From JBFMHD01 sp040752395 [NCBI: Candidatus Hydrogenedentota bacterium] (lineage in GTDB: Bacteria; JBFMHD01), in assembly GCA_040752395.1 (NCBI GenBank), contig JBFMHD010000129.1, forward strand, positions 1-7,898: a stretch of DNA of 7,898 nucleotides. Direction: 5' to 3'. The translations under genes were made by a program, and so were the position numbers. The notes under the pieces were generated by a model. That model saw only the letters and a program-made list of their open reading frames with translations. It was not told the origin of the DNA and ran no database searches. Each line of letters opens with the position of its first letter. Within the stretch, counting starts at the first letter, position 1. Of the stretch, positions 1 to 4,888 are shown piece after piece.

Positions 1-101
1 GCGAGCACTCGATGGCCGTTGTCAAGTTCAACTCTAAACATCGCATTGGGTAATAATTCTGTAACTTTTCCTTCAGCCTGTATCCCTTTCTCTTTAGGCA
101 T
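1..101 (-). CDS. infA: Translation initiation factor IF-1, N-terminal part (cut by window edge)
   Basis: IF-1 is a small OB-fold protein that binds the A site of the 30S ribosomal subunit during initiation. Only the first 33 codons are visible, reading [19 protein letters not shown] and then [14 protein letters not shown]. The block [14 protein letters not shown] is the hallmark of bacterial IF-1 (E. coli type LPNTMFRVELENGH), so recognition is firm despite the truncation; the family is about 72 residues long. The ATG at 99-101 is the natural start. A copied leader repeat supplies AGAGGAG upstream, with a rather long spacer of about 11 nt, and an AGGG lies immediately before the ATG. A good promoter lies about 200 nt upstream. 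The rest of the gene lies left of position 1. Confidence 0.93.
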   Translation of the reverse strand, partial: MPKEKGIQAEGKVTELLPNAMFRVELDNGHRVL

Positions 102-113
102 ACCCTATAATAC

Positions 114-160
114 TCCTCTGAAAAACTTTGTAACTATAATAATATCAAGTAGAAGCAAGA
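114..160 (-). repeat. Leader repeat copy A (SD-bearing), upstream of infA
   Basis: This is the reference copy of a 47-bp dispersed sequence. Read on the minus strand it begins TCTTGCTTCTACTTGATA, continues TTATTATAGTTACAAAG and ends TTTTTCAGAGGA, finishing with a Shine-Dalgarno. Copy E (6430-6476) differs at one position and copy C (2253-2299) at three. Here the SD end faces infA. Similar copies stand in front of the TIM-barrel gene and recA, with a truncated one before the P-loop kinase. The TATTAT/TATAGT stretch resembles a -10 box, but this copy has no matching -35. Confidence 0.85.
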
Positions 161-162
161 TA

Positions 163-230
163 TTCGGTTATCGGTTTTAGCTTCGGTGTTAGGTGTTAGG
201 TTTACCGATAACCTAAAACCTATAACCGAA
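163..230. repeat. Inverted repeat built from GGTTATCGG / GGTGTTAGG-type words
   Basis: The arms 163-180 and 213-230 are reverse complements with one mismatch in 18 (TTCGGTTATCGGTTTTAG against TTCGGTTATAGGTTTTAG). The 32-nt interior and the flank to about 250 are made of the same kind of short GGTGTT/GGTTTT words on both strands. It would lie in the infA leader if the promoter at 303-331 is used, and could fold there. The remainder of the non-coding stretch 102-482 is AT-rich and holds the promoter and the hairpin at 387-406. Confidence 0.7.
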
Positions 231-302
231 CATCGAAAACCAAACACCGGACATCTGACTCCTGGACCCTGTTACCCTCTAATCAATAAATTTTAATCTT
301 TT

Positions 303-331
303 ATTATCATAATTTTAAAATTATATGTCAA
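303..331 (-). promoter_or_regulatory. Sigma70-like promoter upstream of infA
   Basis: On the minus strand TTGACA (331-326) is followed by a 17-nt spacer and GATAAT (308-303), a perfect -35 and a 5/6 -10 at ideal spacing. The spacer overlaps a perfect AT palindrome, ATAATTTTAAAATTAT (309-324). Transcription would start near 296, giving infA an untranslated leader of about 195 nt that includes the inverted word-repeat at 163-230 and a leader repeat at 114-160. This is inferred from sequence only. Confidence 0.6.
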
Positions 332-386
332 GATTTTATTAAAAAATTTTTTCTCACTCTCAATTTCCAATCTTCAATTTACAATT

Positions 387-406
387 CGACATTCGAAAGA
401 ATGTCG
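387..406. other. Perfect hairpin with GAAA tetraloop
   Basis: CGACATTC (387-394), GAAA, then GAATGTCG (399-406) form an 8-bp perfect stem. Read on the plus strand the loop is a GNRA tetraloop. No T-run follows on either strand, so it is not a standard intrinsic terminator. It lies 77 nt beyond the 3' end of tRNA-Arg on the transcribed strand, between that gene and the infA promoter. It could mark a processing or termination point; the function is unknown. Confidence 0.55.
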
Positions 407-482
407 CTAAACATCCCTGTATGCTTTCCCTCCCATAAGGTCAGCCGAAAATTGCTTGTTCAAATCCTTCTAATTAAACATC

Positions 483-554
483 CGCCTCTGGGAGGATTTG
501 AACCCCCAAAGTCGGTTCCGAAGACCGACGTGATATCCGTTTCACTACAGAGGC
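483..554 (-). tRNA. tRNA-Arg (anticodon TCG)
   Basis: The 72-nt cloverleaf reads on the minus strand. The acceptor is GCCTCTG pairing with CAGAGGC, the D arm is GTGA/TCAC, the anticodon stem is TCGGT/ACCGA, the variable region is CTTT, and the T arm is GGGGG-TTCAAAT-CCTCC. The anticodon loop CTTCGGA places TCG at 34-36, which reads CGA and neighbouring arginine codons; U33 is present. The discriminator is G and CCA is not encoded (GGA follows), so CCA must be added enzymatically. The gene lies 36 nt past the stop of the P-loop kinase on the same strand. Eleven bases of its T arm are complementary to its own 3' trailer (458-468). Confidence 0.93.
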
Positions 555-566
555 ACAAAGTCCAAT

Positions 567-591
567 GCCCACTCTCTAAAAACAAGTGGGC
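567..591 (-). other. Stem-loop between the P-loop kinase gene and tRNA-Arg
   Basis: GCCCACT (567-573) and AGTGGGC (585-591) form a 7-bp perfect stem around an 11-nt loop. The stem touches the kinase stop codon (591-593). The T-run TTTTT on the minus strand is inside the loop, not after the stem, so this is not a classical intrinsic terminator. It may instead mark 3' end processing between the mRNA and the tRNA. Confidence 0.45.
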
Positions 592-1238
592 TACTTAGTA
601 ATATAAATATTTATAAATTTTATGACTTTCTCTATCTCAAAATCAAGAAGCTCAGATTGATTAAAATGGTTGTCTAAAACAACAAATGGTATACCGAGTT
701 TATATAATTCGTCGTGGTCATCTTTAGCATAAGTGGATTCCATCTCTTCTCTGCTCACTAAATGATCATCAGTGCCAGCAGCAAGAGCTTGTTTATGACG
801 TCTTACATTCCGCTCCCAGCAAATATCAAATGGACAGAAAATATAAATAATAAATGATGAGTCTTTTATATTTTCATCAAAATTCTTTTGAATAGAACGT
901 ACCATATCGGGTCGAGAAAACTCTAAAAATATTACCCTCCCGTTTTTCCTCTCTTTTTTAATATCGTCATTAACCATTTTTAAAAGTTCATCCCATATCT
1001 CTTTATTAGTCACAAGCCAGCCGCCATCCGTGGTTTTTTTAGAATATCTTCGCTTCTTACCCTGTTTTTCAGCTTCATCATCAGAAACAAAACAGCTATG
1101 TAGTTTTGGGAAGTCATCGATGCGTATGACATCTTGAGCTATACCCTCTTTAATAAGACGCTCCTTTATTCTTCGATAAACCTCGGATTTACCGCAACCA
1201 GGGATCCCAAGAAGAAATATCTGAAATGGCAGTTGCAT
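591..1238 (-). CDS. P-loop kinase of unknown substrate
   Basis: This 215-residue protein looks like a small-molecule or nucleotide kinase. The Walker A motif GIPGCGKS is at residues 11-18, right after a hydrophobic beta strand (FQIFLL). An acidic RIDDF follows at 39-43 in the place of the DxD/DD motif of nucleoside and gluconate-type kinases. A Walker-B-like strand VIFLEFSRPD is at 102-111, and an Arg-rich stretch CWERNVRRHK (140-149) could form the phosphate-binding LID. No exact family is recognised. The chosen ATG (1236-1238) has AGAGGAG six bases upstream, supplied by leader copy B; the longer frame to 1265 would translate the SD itself. It follows the TIM-barrel gene by 27 nt and is probably co-transcribed with it. 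The fold is confident, the function is not. Confidence 0.8.
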   Translation of the reverse strand: MQLPFQIFLLGIPGCGKSEVYRRIKERLIKEGIAQDVIRIDDFPKLHSCFVSDDEAEKQGKKRRYSKKTTDGGWLVTNKEIWDELLKMVNDDIKKERKNGRVIFLEFSRPDMVRSIQKNFDENIKDSSFIIYIFCPFDICWERNVRRHKQALAAGTDDHLVSREEMESTYAKDDHDELYKLGIPFVVLDNHFNQSELLDFEIEKVIKFINIYITK

Positions 1239-1245
1239 ATAGTAC

Positions 1246-1260
1246 TCCTCTGAAAAACTT
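1246..1260 (-). repeat. Leader repeat copy B (SD end only)
   Basis: These 15 bases are identical to the SD-proximal end of copy A (AAGTTTTTCAGAGGA on the minus strand). The match stops abruptly where the upstream TIM-barrel gene begins. It forms most of the 27-nt gap between the two genes and places the SD six bases before the kinase ATG. It is either a truncated copy or the minimal functional part of the element. Confidence 0.7.
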
Positions 1261-1265
1261 CGCAT

Positions 1266-2246
1266 TTATCCTACTTCTCTTATGATACCATTAAGATAAT
1301 CTGTTTCATCTTTTAATATTTGCATACTCTTAACAAGTTCTTCACGTTCTCTTACTGCTGTCTCAACAACTATCAATTCCACCCCTTTTTCTTTCAATTT
1401 TTTTATTAAGTTAATTAAATTTTCTCGTTTCAAGGGTCCTTGTTGATAATGGAGCGGTGGATGAAATTTTGTTGTCTCAGGTATAAAATCATTAAGATGC
1501 ACCTCTCCCTTTAATACCTCGGCTGGTATCTTATCAATAACGCTTTCTGGTGGTATGGGGAGTTCTTCTGTTTCTTTAGCAAATGTAAACCAATGTCCGA
1601 TATCAAAACAATACATTATATTTAACCCCTTTTTTTGAAGTTTTAAAACAATCGGGATTGTTTCTTCGGGATGTAAATGAATTATATCAAAACGCGTATT
1701 GTTTTCTATATGTAAAAGAATATTTTTATTTTTGGTATATTTTGCAAGTGTTATTAAACTTTTTATCAAACTTTTATCAACCATCTTTCTATACATTCCT
1801 ACTGCCTGATAAAATGGTACTTTACCTGGATGCATATTAACATAGATACAGCCGAGTTTACTTGCGACATCTATATATCTCTTCAGCAATTTAACAGCGA
1901 ATCTTCTATCAGACTCCTGAAACGCGCAGATACTCTCAGCCACATAAGTGTAGGGCAGATGCAGAGAAAGCGTAATGTTATTTTCAGAAGCAGCATTTTT
2001 AGCGTTTATTATTTCTTCATCTGTCATCTCAAGGTACGGATTCGGGATGCCTCCATCAAGCTCCACATGATTAAGCCCTATCTCTTTTGCAACTTTTATC
2101 TGATATGGTATATCTCTTTTTGATTTAATCTGTATCATTGCATCCATATCAGGTACATCTAATTCGCCTTTTTCAAACCTGTTTTTGTTTTCTTTATCAA
2201 GGTACGGATACTCAAGCAAATTAGTAAAATCTCTACCAAGCCTCAT
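1266..2246 (-). CDS. Xylose isomerase-like TIM-barrel protein (sugar phosphate isomerase/epimerase or AP-endonuclease-2 fold)
   Basis: This 326-residue protein belongs to the AP_endonuc_2 / sugar phosphate isomerase-epimerase superfamily. By eye it keeps most metal ligands of endonuclease IV: H96 (LSLHLPY), H139 (NMHPG), E181 (HIENN), D215 and H218 (CFDIGH), H250 (VHLND), H266 (HYQQG) and E295 (VVETA). The Asp that precedes the DxH ligand pair in Nfo appears to be Pro264, so a full Nfo-type trinuclear site is uncertain. DNA repair and sugar isomerisation both remain possible. The start at 2244-2246 follows AGAGGAG by five bases; a longer frame to 2318 only translates the leader repeat. The P-loop kinase follows on the same strand and is probably coupled to it. 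I cannot assign the substrate. Confidence 0.82.
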   Translation of the reverse strand: MRLGRDFTNLLEYPYLDKENKNRFEKGELDVPDMDAMIQIKSKRDIPYQIKVAKEIGLNHVELDGGIPNPYLEMTDEEIINAKNAASENNITLSLHLPYTYVAESICAFQESDRRFAVKLLKRYIDVASKLGCIYVNMHPGKVPFYQAVGMYRKMVDKSLIKSLITLAKYTKNKNILLHIENNTRFDIIHLHPEETIPIVLKLQKKGLNIMYCFDIGHWFTFAKETEELPIPPESVIDKIPAEVLKGEVHLNDFIPETTKFHPPLHYQQGPLKRENLINLIKKLKEKGVELIVVETAVREREELVKSMQILKDETDYLNGIIREVG

Positions 2247-2252
2247 ATAATC

Positions 2253-2299
2253 TCCTCTGAAAAACATTGTAACTCTAATGATATCAAGTAGAAGCAAGA
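2253..2299 (-). repeat. Leader repeat copy C, upstream of the TIM-barrel gene
   Basis: It matches copy A at 44 of 47 positions. Its SD end places AGAGGAG five bases before the ATG at 2244-2246. Two of the changes fall in the TATTATTATAG segment (here TATCATTAGAG), whereas the SD side is nearly invariant. The outer end runs directly into a heptamer array. Confidence 0.85.
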
Positions 2300-2318
2300 A
2301 GCAAGAGGCAAGAAGCAA
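2291..2318. repeat. GAAGCAA heptamer tandem array (4 units)
   Basis: Four consecutive 7-mers, GAAGCAA, GAAGCAA, GAGGCAA and GAAGCAA, occupy 2291-2318. Copies A and E of the leader repeat have only one unit at this place, so the outer end of the element behaves like a variable-number tandem repeat. Confidence 0.85.
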
Positions 2319-2349
2319 GATAACGGAAGAAGTGAGAGGTGTCAGGACA

Positions 2350-2404
2350 GGCTACAGGCTACGGACTACAGCCGGCTGGAGCCCGAAGCCCGGAGCCTGA
2401 AGCC
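2350..2404. repeat. GC-rich palindromic repeat, copy 1
   Basis: It starts with GGCTAC words (GGCTACAGGCTACGGACTAC), passes through the palindromic core CAGCCGGCTG (2369-2378) and ends in GAAGCC/GGAGCC words. Copies 2 (4044-4100) and 3 (7689-7746) have the same order and orientation. The GC content is far above the surroundings. It lies between the DHH gene and the TIM-barrel gene. Confidence 0.8.
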
Positions 2405-2424
2405 AACATATCATCTTTAGTTTT

Positions 2425-2520
2425 TCATACGTTGTGTAGAGCGCAAAAACCCAAAAACGCAATAACCCAAGAACCCAAGAACCCAATAACACAATAGTGT
2501 AGAGCGCAACCCGCGCTCAT
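2425..2520 (-). other. ACCCAA word-repeat block flanked by a 13-bp direct repeat; contains a 31-codon open frame
   Basis: GTGTAGAGCGCAA occurs at 2434-2446 and 2497-2509, exactly 63 nt apart. It encloses AACCCAA/AAGAACCC words. The right copy forms the hairpin GAGCGC-AACCC-GCGCTC (2502-2518). On the minus strand an ATG at 2518-2520 lies five bases after AGAGGAG and opens a 31-residue hydrophobic, Cys- and Gly-containing frame ending at 2425. It follows the DHH stop by 17 nt. Because the frame is made of repeat words, a real peptide is doubtful. Confidence 0.35.
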
Positions 2521-2537
2521 GAGTACTCCTCTATAAT

Positions 2538-3911
2538 TTATGGCATTTTTATCTTAAGATATTCAAGTCCAAGCTCAAAAGCCTGTTTTTTATCCTCTTC
2601 CTCTAATGTTTGCTGTTTTGAAAAATTGTACATCTTATTTAAAATATCCATAAACTCCTTTATGCATACTAATAATGGTATATCAGTCCTTCTTATTTTA
2701 CATTCTCCTGCTGTCGGATGACCACCACCTGTTATCTGTTCACAGTCATTGAATCGTTTTTGCAGTCTTGTTGCAAGATTATTACAAATTTTTCCTACAT
2801 GAACTTTGTCAGTCAGTGCCCTCATTGAAAAATGGATATTTTTATTTTTCTCAAGATTTACCATAACAAGCACAGCATCCTCACAATTATATCTTTTTGC
2901 AAGTTCATTAAGTTTAACTGATCCAAGCATGGGGATAAGTGGGATCTGATTGCCAATGTAAAGAAATATTTTAACCAGGCCAAAATCGCCAACAGGTGCT
3001 GTCGAATCAACTAATACCTTTGCCTTCTCCCAATCGCTTCTATAAAAATTCCAGATTTTCAAAGCTGTCTTTTTATCAGGGAGTATATCTATAAAATTTT
3101 TTAGAGTGCTAATTTTTTTTACTTTAGAAATATTTTTTCTCATATTGTTTAAGATATTAGACGTAAAAAACGGTTGATTTAGATTTTGCAAAGATTTATC
3201 TCTGTCATTATAAAAGAACTGAAAACCACCGCCGCATAGAGCATGCAGAAATTCTGTTATTTGAGATAAAGTGCATGTAATCCCATCTTGCTTAATATCG
3301 AACCAGGTATCGCCCCTGGTCTTTCTAAAAAGCCCGGCAAAATTGGGTTTCACTTCATCTACAAAAGGTTGTACAAATTCAGCTGCAAAATCTCTAACTG
3401 GATCAATAGTCCAATCTCCCTTTAACCCTATTAAATTTAAGAAATCATCATAGTCTTCACGCATTCCCAGACCTGTTAATATCATATGTACAAGATGCGA
3501 GCAGGAACATTGTATCTGGGGATGAAATACCAGACACTTTTTAGGCATCCCCTGAATAAAATGATGGTCTATTATAATAATGTCTTTTATTATCTCGGTA
3601 TATGTATCGAACCTCTCCTGGGTACCTTTATCAGTCACTATTAAAGCATCAAATGGTCTTTTTGTTTTTGCAACCGCTTCTTCTACTCTGAAACGTTCAA
3701 GTTCATAAGTTTCAGGTAAATAAATCTCATAATCTATATCCAATTTTTTAAAAATTTTTGTCATCAAAACCGCAGAGGTTATGCCATCAGGGTCATCATG
3801 AGAATAATAAAGCACCCTTCTTCCCTCCAGAGAACGAAACTTTATTATAGCCTCTCTAAAAATTCCTTGACCATATTTTAATTCTCCTAATATATGTTCG
3901 TTATATGACAT
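2538..3911 (-). CDS. DHH/DHHA1 phosphoesterase (RecJ/NrnA-like)
   Basis: This 457-residue, probably cytosolic enzyme carries all the DHH-superfamily metal motifs: motif I SHDDPDG (37-43, with H38, D40 and D42), motif II D94 in IVTDKG, motif III DHH at 115-117, and a motif-IV-like D166 in GLKGDW. The C-terminal DHHA1 signature GGGHPTAG is at 395-402. The set predicts a Mn-dependent 5'-3' exonuclease, nanoRNase or related phosphodiesterase. It is shorter than RecJ (about 570) and longer than NrnA (about 320), with a middle insertion of roughly residues 180-300 that I do not recognise. The start is supported by GGAG six bases upstream, not by the copied leader. It has its own promoter (3985-4013). 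The exact substrate (nanoRNA, ssDNA or a cyclic dinucleotide product) cannot be read from the sequence. Confidence 0.88.
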   Translation of the reverse strand: MSYNEHILGELKYGQGIFREAIIKFRSLEGRRVLYYSHDDPDGITSAVLMTKIFKKLDIDYEIYLPETYELERFRVEEAVAKTKRPFDALIVTDKGTQERFDTYTEIIKDIIIIDHHFIQGMPKKCLVFHPQIQCSCSHLVHMILTGLGMREDYDDFLNLIGLKGDWTIDPVRDFAAEFVQPFVDEVKPNFAGLFRKTRGDTWFDIKQDGITCTLSQITEFLHALCGGGFQFFYNDRDKSLQNLNQPFFTSNILNNMRKNISKVKKISTLKNFIDILPDKKTALKIWNFYRSDWEKAKVLVDSTAPVGDFGLVKIFLYIGNQIPLIPMLGSVKLNELAKRYNCEDAVLVMVNLEKNKNIHFSMRALTDKVHVGKICNNLATRLQKRFNDCEQITGGGHPTAGECKIRRTDIPLLVCIKEFMDILNKMYNFSKQQTLEEEDKKQAFELGLEYLKIKMP

Positions 3912-3984
3912 TCTAAACTCCGCTTCAGACTTTTCGCTTTCTAAGTTTTAGCCTGTTATTTGAAAACTTTTTAAAAAGCGTTAT

Positions 3985-4013
3985 TGTATATATAATTCTG
4001 ATATTAATGTCAA
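3985..4013 (-). promoter_or_regulatory. Sigma70-like promoter of the DHH phosphoesterase gene
   Basis: Minus-strand TTGACA (4013-4008), a 17-nt spacer and TATACA (3990-3985) form a good promoter. The start would be near 3978, leaving a leader of about 66 nt containing the palindrome CTTTTTAAAAAG and the SD GGAG before the ATG at 3909-3911. Confidence 0.55.
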
Positions 4014-4029
4014 TTAAATTATAAAAGGC

Positions 4030-4043
4030 ACAGAGGCACAAAG
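4030..4043. repeat. 14-bp word shared with the 5' end of tRNA-Arg (copy 1)
   Basis: ACAGAGGCACAAAG here is identical to 547-560, which spans the 5' acceptor of tRNA-Arg and its upstream flank. It is also the reverse complement of 6501-6514. The preceding GGCAC extends it into a GGCACAGAGGCACAAAG word repeat. Confidence 0.6.
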
Positions 4044-4100
4044 CAGGCTACAGACTACGGGCTACTGGCTCCAGCCGGCTGGAGCCTGAAGCCTGGAGCA
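4044..4100. repeat. GC-rich palindromic repeat, copy 2
   Basis: It has the same order as copies 1 and 3: GGCTAC-type words, palindromic core, then GAGCCTGAAGCC words. In this copy the core is a perfect 20-bp palindrome at 4067-4086 (GGCTCCAGCC and its reverse complement). It lies between the outward-facing promoters of the DHH gene and the kinase operon. A tail of related words (AGCCCGAAGTCTGAAGG) continues to about 4131. Confidence 0.8.
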
Positions 4101-4144
4101 GGGAGACTGAAAAGCCCGAAGTCTGAAGGTCTAAAAAACGGGTC

Positions 4145-4173
4145 TTGTGACCCTCACTACATTAATATATTAT
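4145..4173 (+). promoter_or_regulatory. Likely promoter of the kinase-rhomboid-phosphoesterase operon
   Basis: TTGTGA (4145-4150), a 17-nt spacer and TATTAT (4168-4173) form a moderate sigma70-like promoter, with a start expected near 4180. The spacer contains the first arm of an inverted repeat (4153-4163, CTCACTACATT) whose second arm lies downstream at 4200-4210, a layout that could serve as an operator. Confidence 0.45.
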
Positions 4174-4252
4174 TATTATTGAAATTACAAAAAATAAAAA
4201 ATGTAGTGAGCATCTTTAGATGCGATGACCGGGTTTTCCAGAGACCTCTACA
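4153..4252 (+). promoter_or_regulatory. Structured leader of the kinase-rhomboid-phosphoesterase operon
   Basis: An 11-bp inverted repeat (4153-4163 with 4200-4210) brackets an AT-rich 36-nt interior. It is followed at once by the hairpin GCATC-TTTA-GATGC (4210-4223) and then by GGGTTTTCCAGAGACCTCTACA directly before the ATG, shown here as GGGTTTTCCAGAG plus ACCTCTACA. There is no GGAGG-type SD; instead AGAG and CTCT can pair with each other. GTTTTCCAGAG echoes GTTTTTCAGAG of the leader repeats on the other strand. It matches no riboswitch class that I recognise. Confidence 0.4.
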
Positions 4253-4888
4253 ATGAAATTACTTAAAAAAGGTAGTGCTACAAAATCAGATGTTTATATA
4301 TCAACATTAAACAATAAAATTGTTATTATTAAATCCTTTAAAAATAAATACTGGTTTATAAAATATACTTATGGCTGGCTTGTGTTAAACAGAGAATATA
4401 AAATATTAAAGAGACTTAAAAATATTCAGGGTATCCCTGAAATTATAGATTTTAATGATTTTCAATTACTCGAGACTTATATCCCGGGTAAATCTTTCGC
4501 TACATTGTATATAGAAAAAAAGAGTCTCCCGGCTTCTGTCTTTAATATTATCTATAAAATAGTAGACGAGATACATAAGCGCCGTATCGTCCATCTTGAC
4601 TTACGTCTGTCCAGCAATTATCTACTTGGTGATGACGGCCTACCTTATATATTAGACTTTAATACCTGTTTATATATACCTCATCTGCCGATAATAGGTA
4701 ACTTAATCTTAAACCTTTTAAAAAAGATTGATTATTCAGGTATAATCAAAATGAAATACGAGTTCTGCCCGGATGCCATAACAGAAAAAGAGAAGATACT
4801 ATTTCAGAGAATAAGCAGATTCAGGTTATTATGGTTATTTACGCCGAGAGGCACGGATGTTGTGGAGAAAAAAGAATGTTGCCATTAA
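4253..4888 (+). CDS. Minimal protein-kinase-fold enzyme (RIO / LPS-kinase-like)
   Basis: This 211-residue protein has the compressed plan of RIO, WaaP/KdkA and related bacterial kinases. The VIIK lysine K27 would hold the ATP phosphates, and E48 in NREYKIL is a candidate alpha-C glutamate. The catalytic loop HLDLRLSSN gives H114, D116 and N122. The metal-binding DFG is DFN at 135-137, a variant often seen in LPS and RIO-type kinases. A hydrophobic stretch (about 144-156) and a basic C-terminus suggest membrane association. The substrate could be a lipid A/core sugar or a protein. The start has no good SD and follows a structured leader. Its last 13 nt overlap the rhomboid gene. The fold is likely; the substrate is open. 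Confidence 0.72.
   Translation: MKLLKKGSATKSDVYISTLNNKIVIIKSFKNKYWFIKYTYGWLVLNREYKILKRLKNIQGIPEIIDFNDFQLLETYIPGKSFATLYIEKKSLPASVFNIIYKIVDEIHKRRIVHLDLRLSSNYLLGDDGLPYILDFNTCLYIPHLPIIGNLILNLLKKIDYSGIIKMKYEFCPDAITEKEKILFQRISRFRLLWLFTPRGTDVVEKKECCH

Noticed and set aside
114-160. Complete promoter inside the leader repeat
   Set aside because: A TATTAT/TATAGT -10-like site exists, but no -35 lies at 16-18 nt within the repeat; only copy G gains one from outside sequence.
567-591. Intrinsic terminator after the P-loop kinase
   Set aside because: The T-run is inside the loop rather than after the stem.
401-598. 65-codon open frame on the plus strand across tRNA-Arg
   Set aside because: It runs antisense through the tRNA and two hairpins, has no SD and resembles no protein.
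1239-1265. N-terminal extension of the P-loop kinase to an upstream ATG
   Set aside because: It would translate the leader repeat, including the SD; the ATG at 1236-1238 has the SD at the right distance.
1658-2123. Plus-strand open frames opposite the TIM-barrel gene
   Set aside because: They are antisense to a well-supported gene and have no domain or SD.
2247-2318. N-terminal extension (hydrophobic, signal-like) of the TIM-barrel protein
   Set aside because: The hydrophobic residues are simply translated leader repeat and GAAGCAA heptamers; the SD sits just before the ATG at 2244-2246.
2350-2404. CRISPR-like array of GGCTAC/GAAGCC words
   Set aside because: The units are 6-7 bp, contiguous and without unique spacers; no cas gene is present.
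2522-2532. Another leader-repeat copy at the end of the DHH gene
   Set aside because: Only about 10 bases (GTACTCCTCT) match, little more than an SD and the bases next to it.
3271-3453. Plus-strand open frame opposite the DHH gene
   Set aside because: It is antisense to the conserved coding region, with no supporting features.
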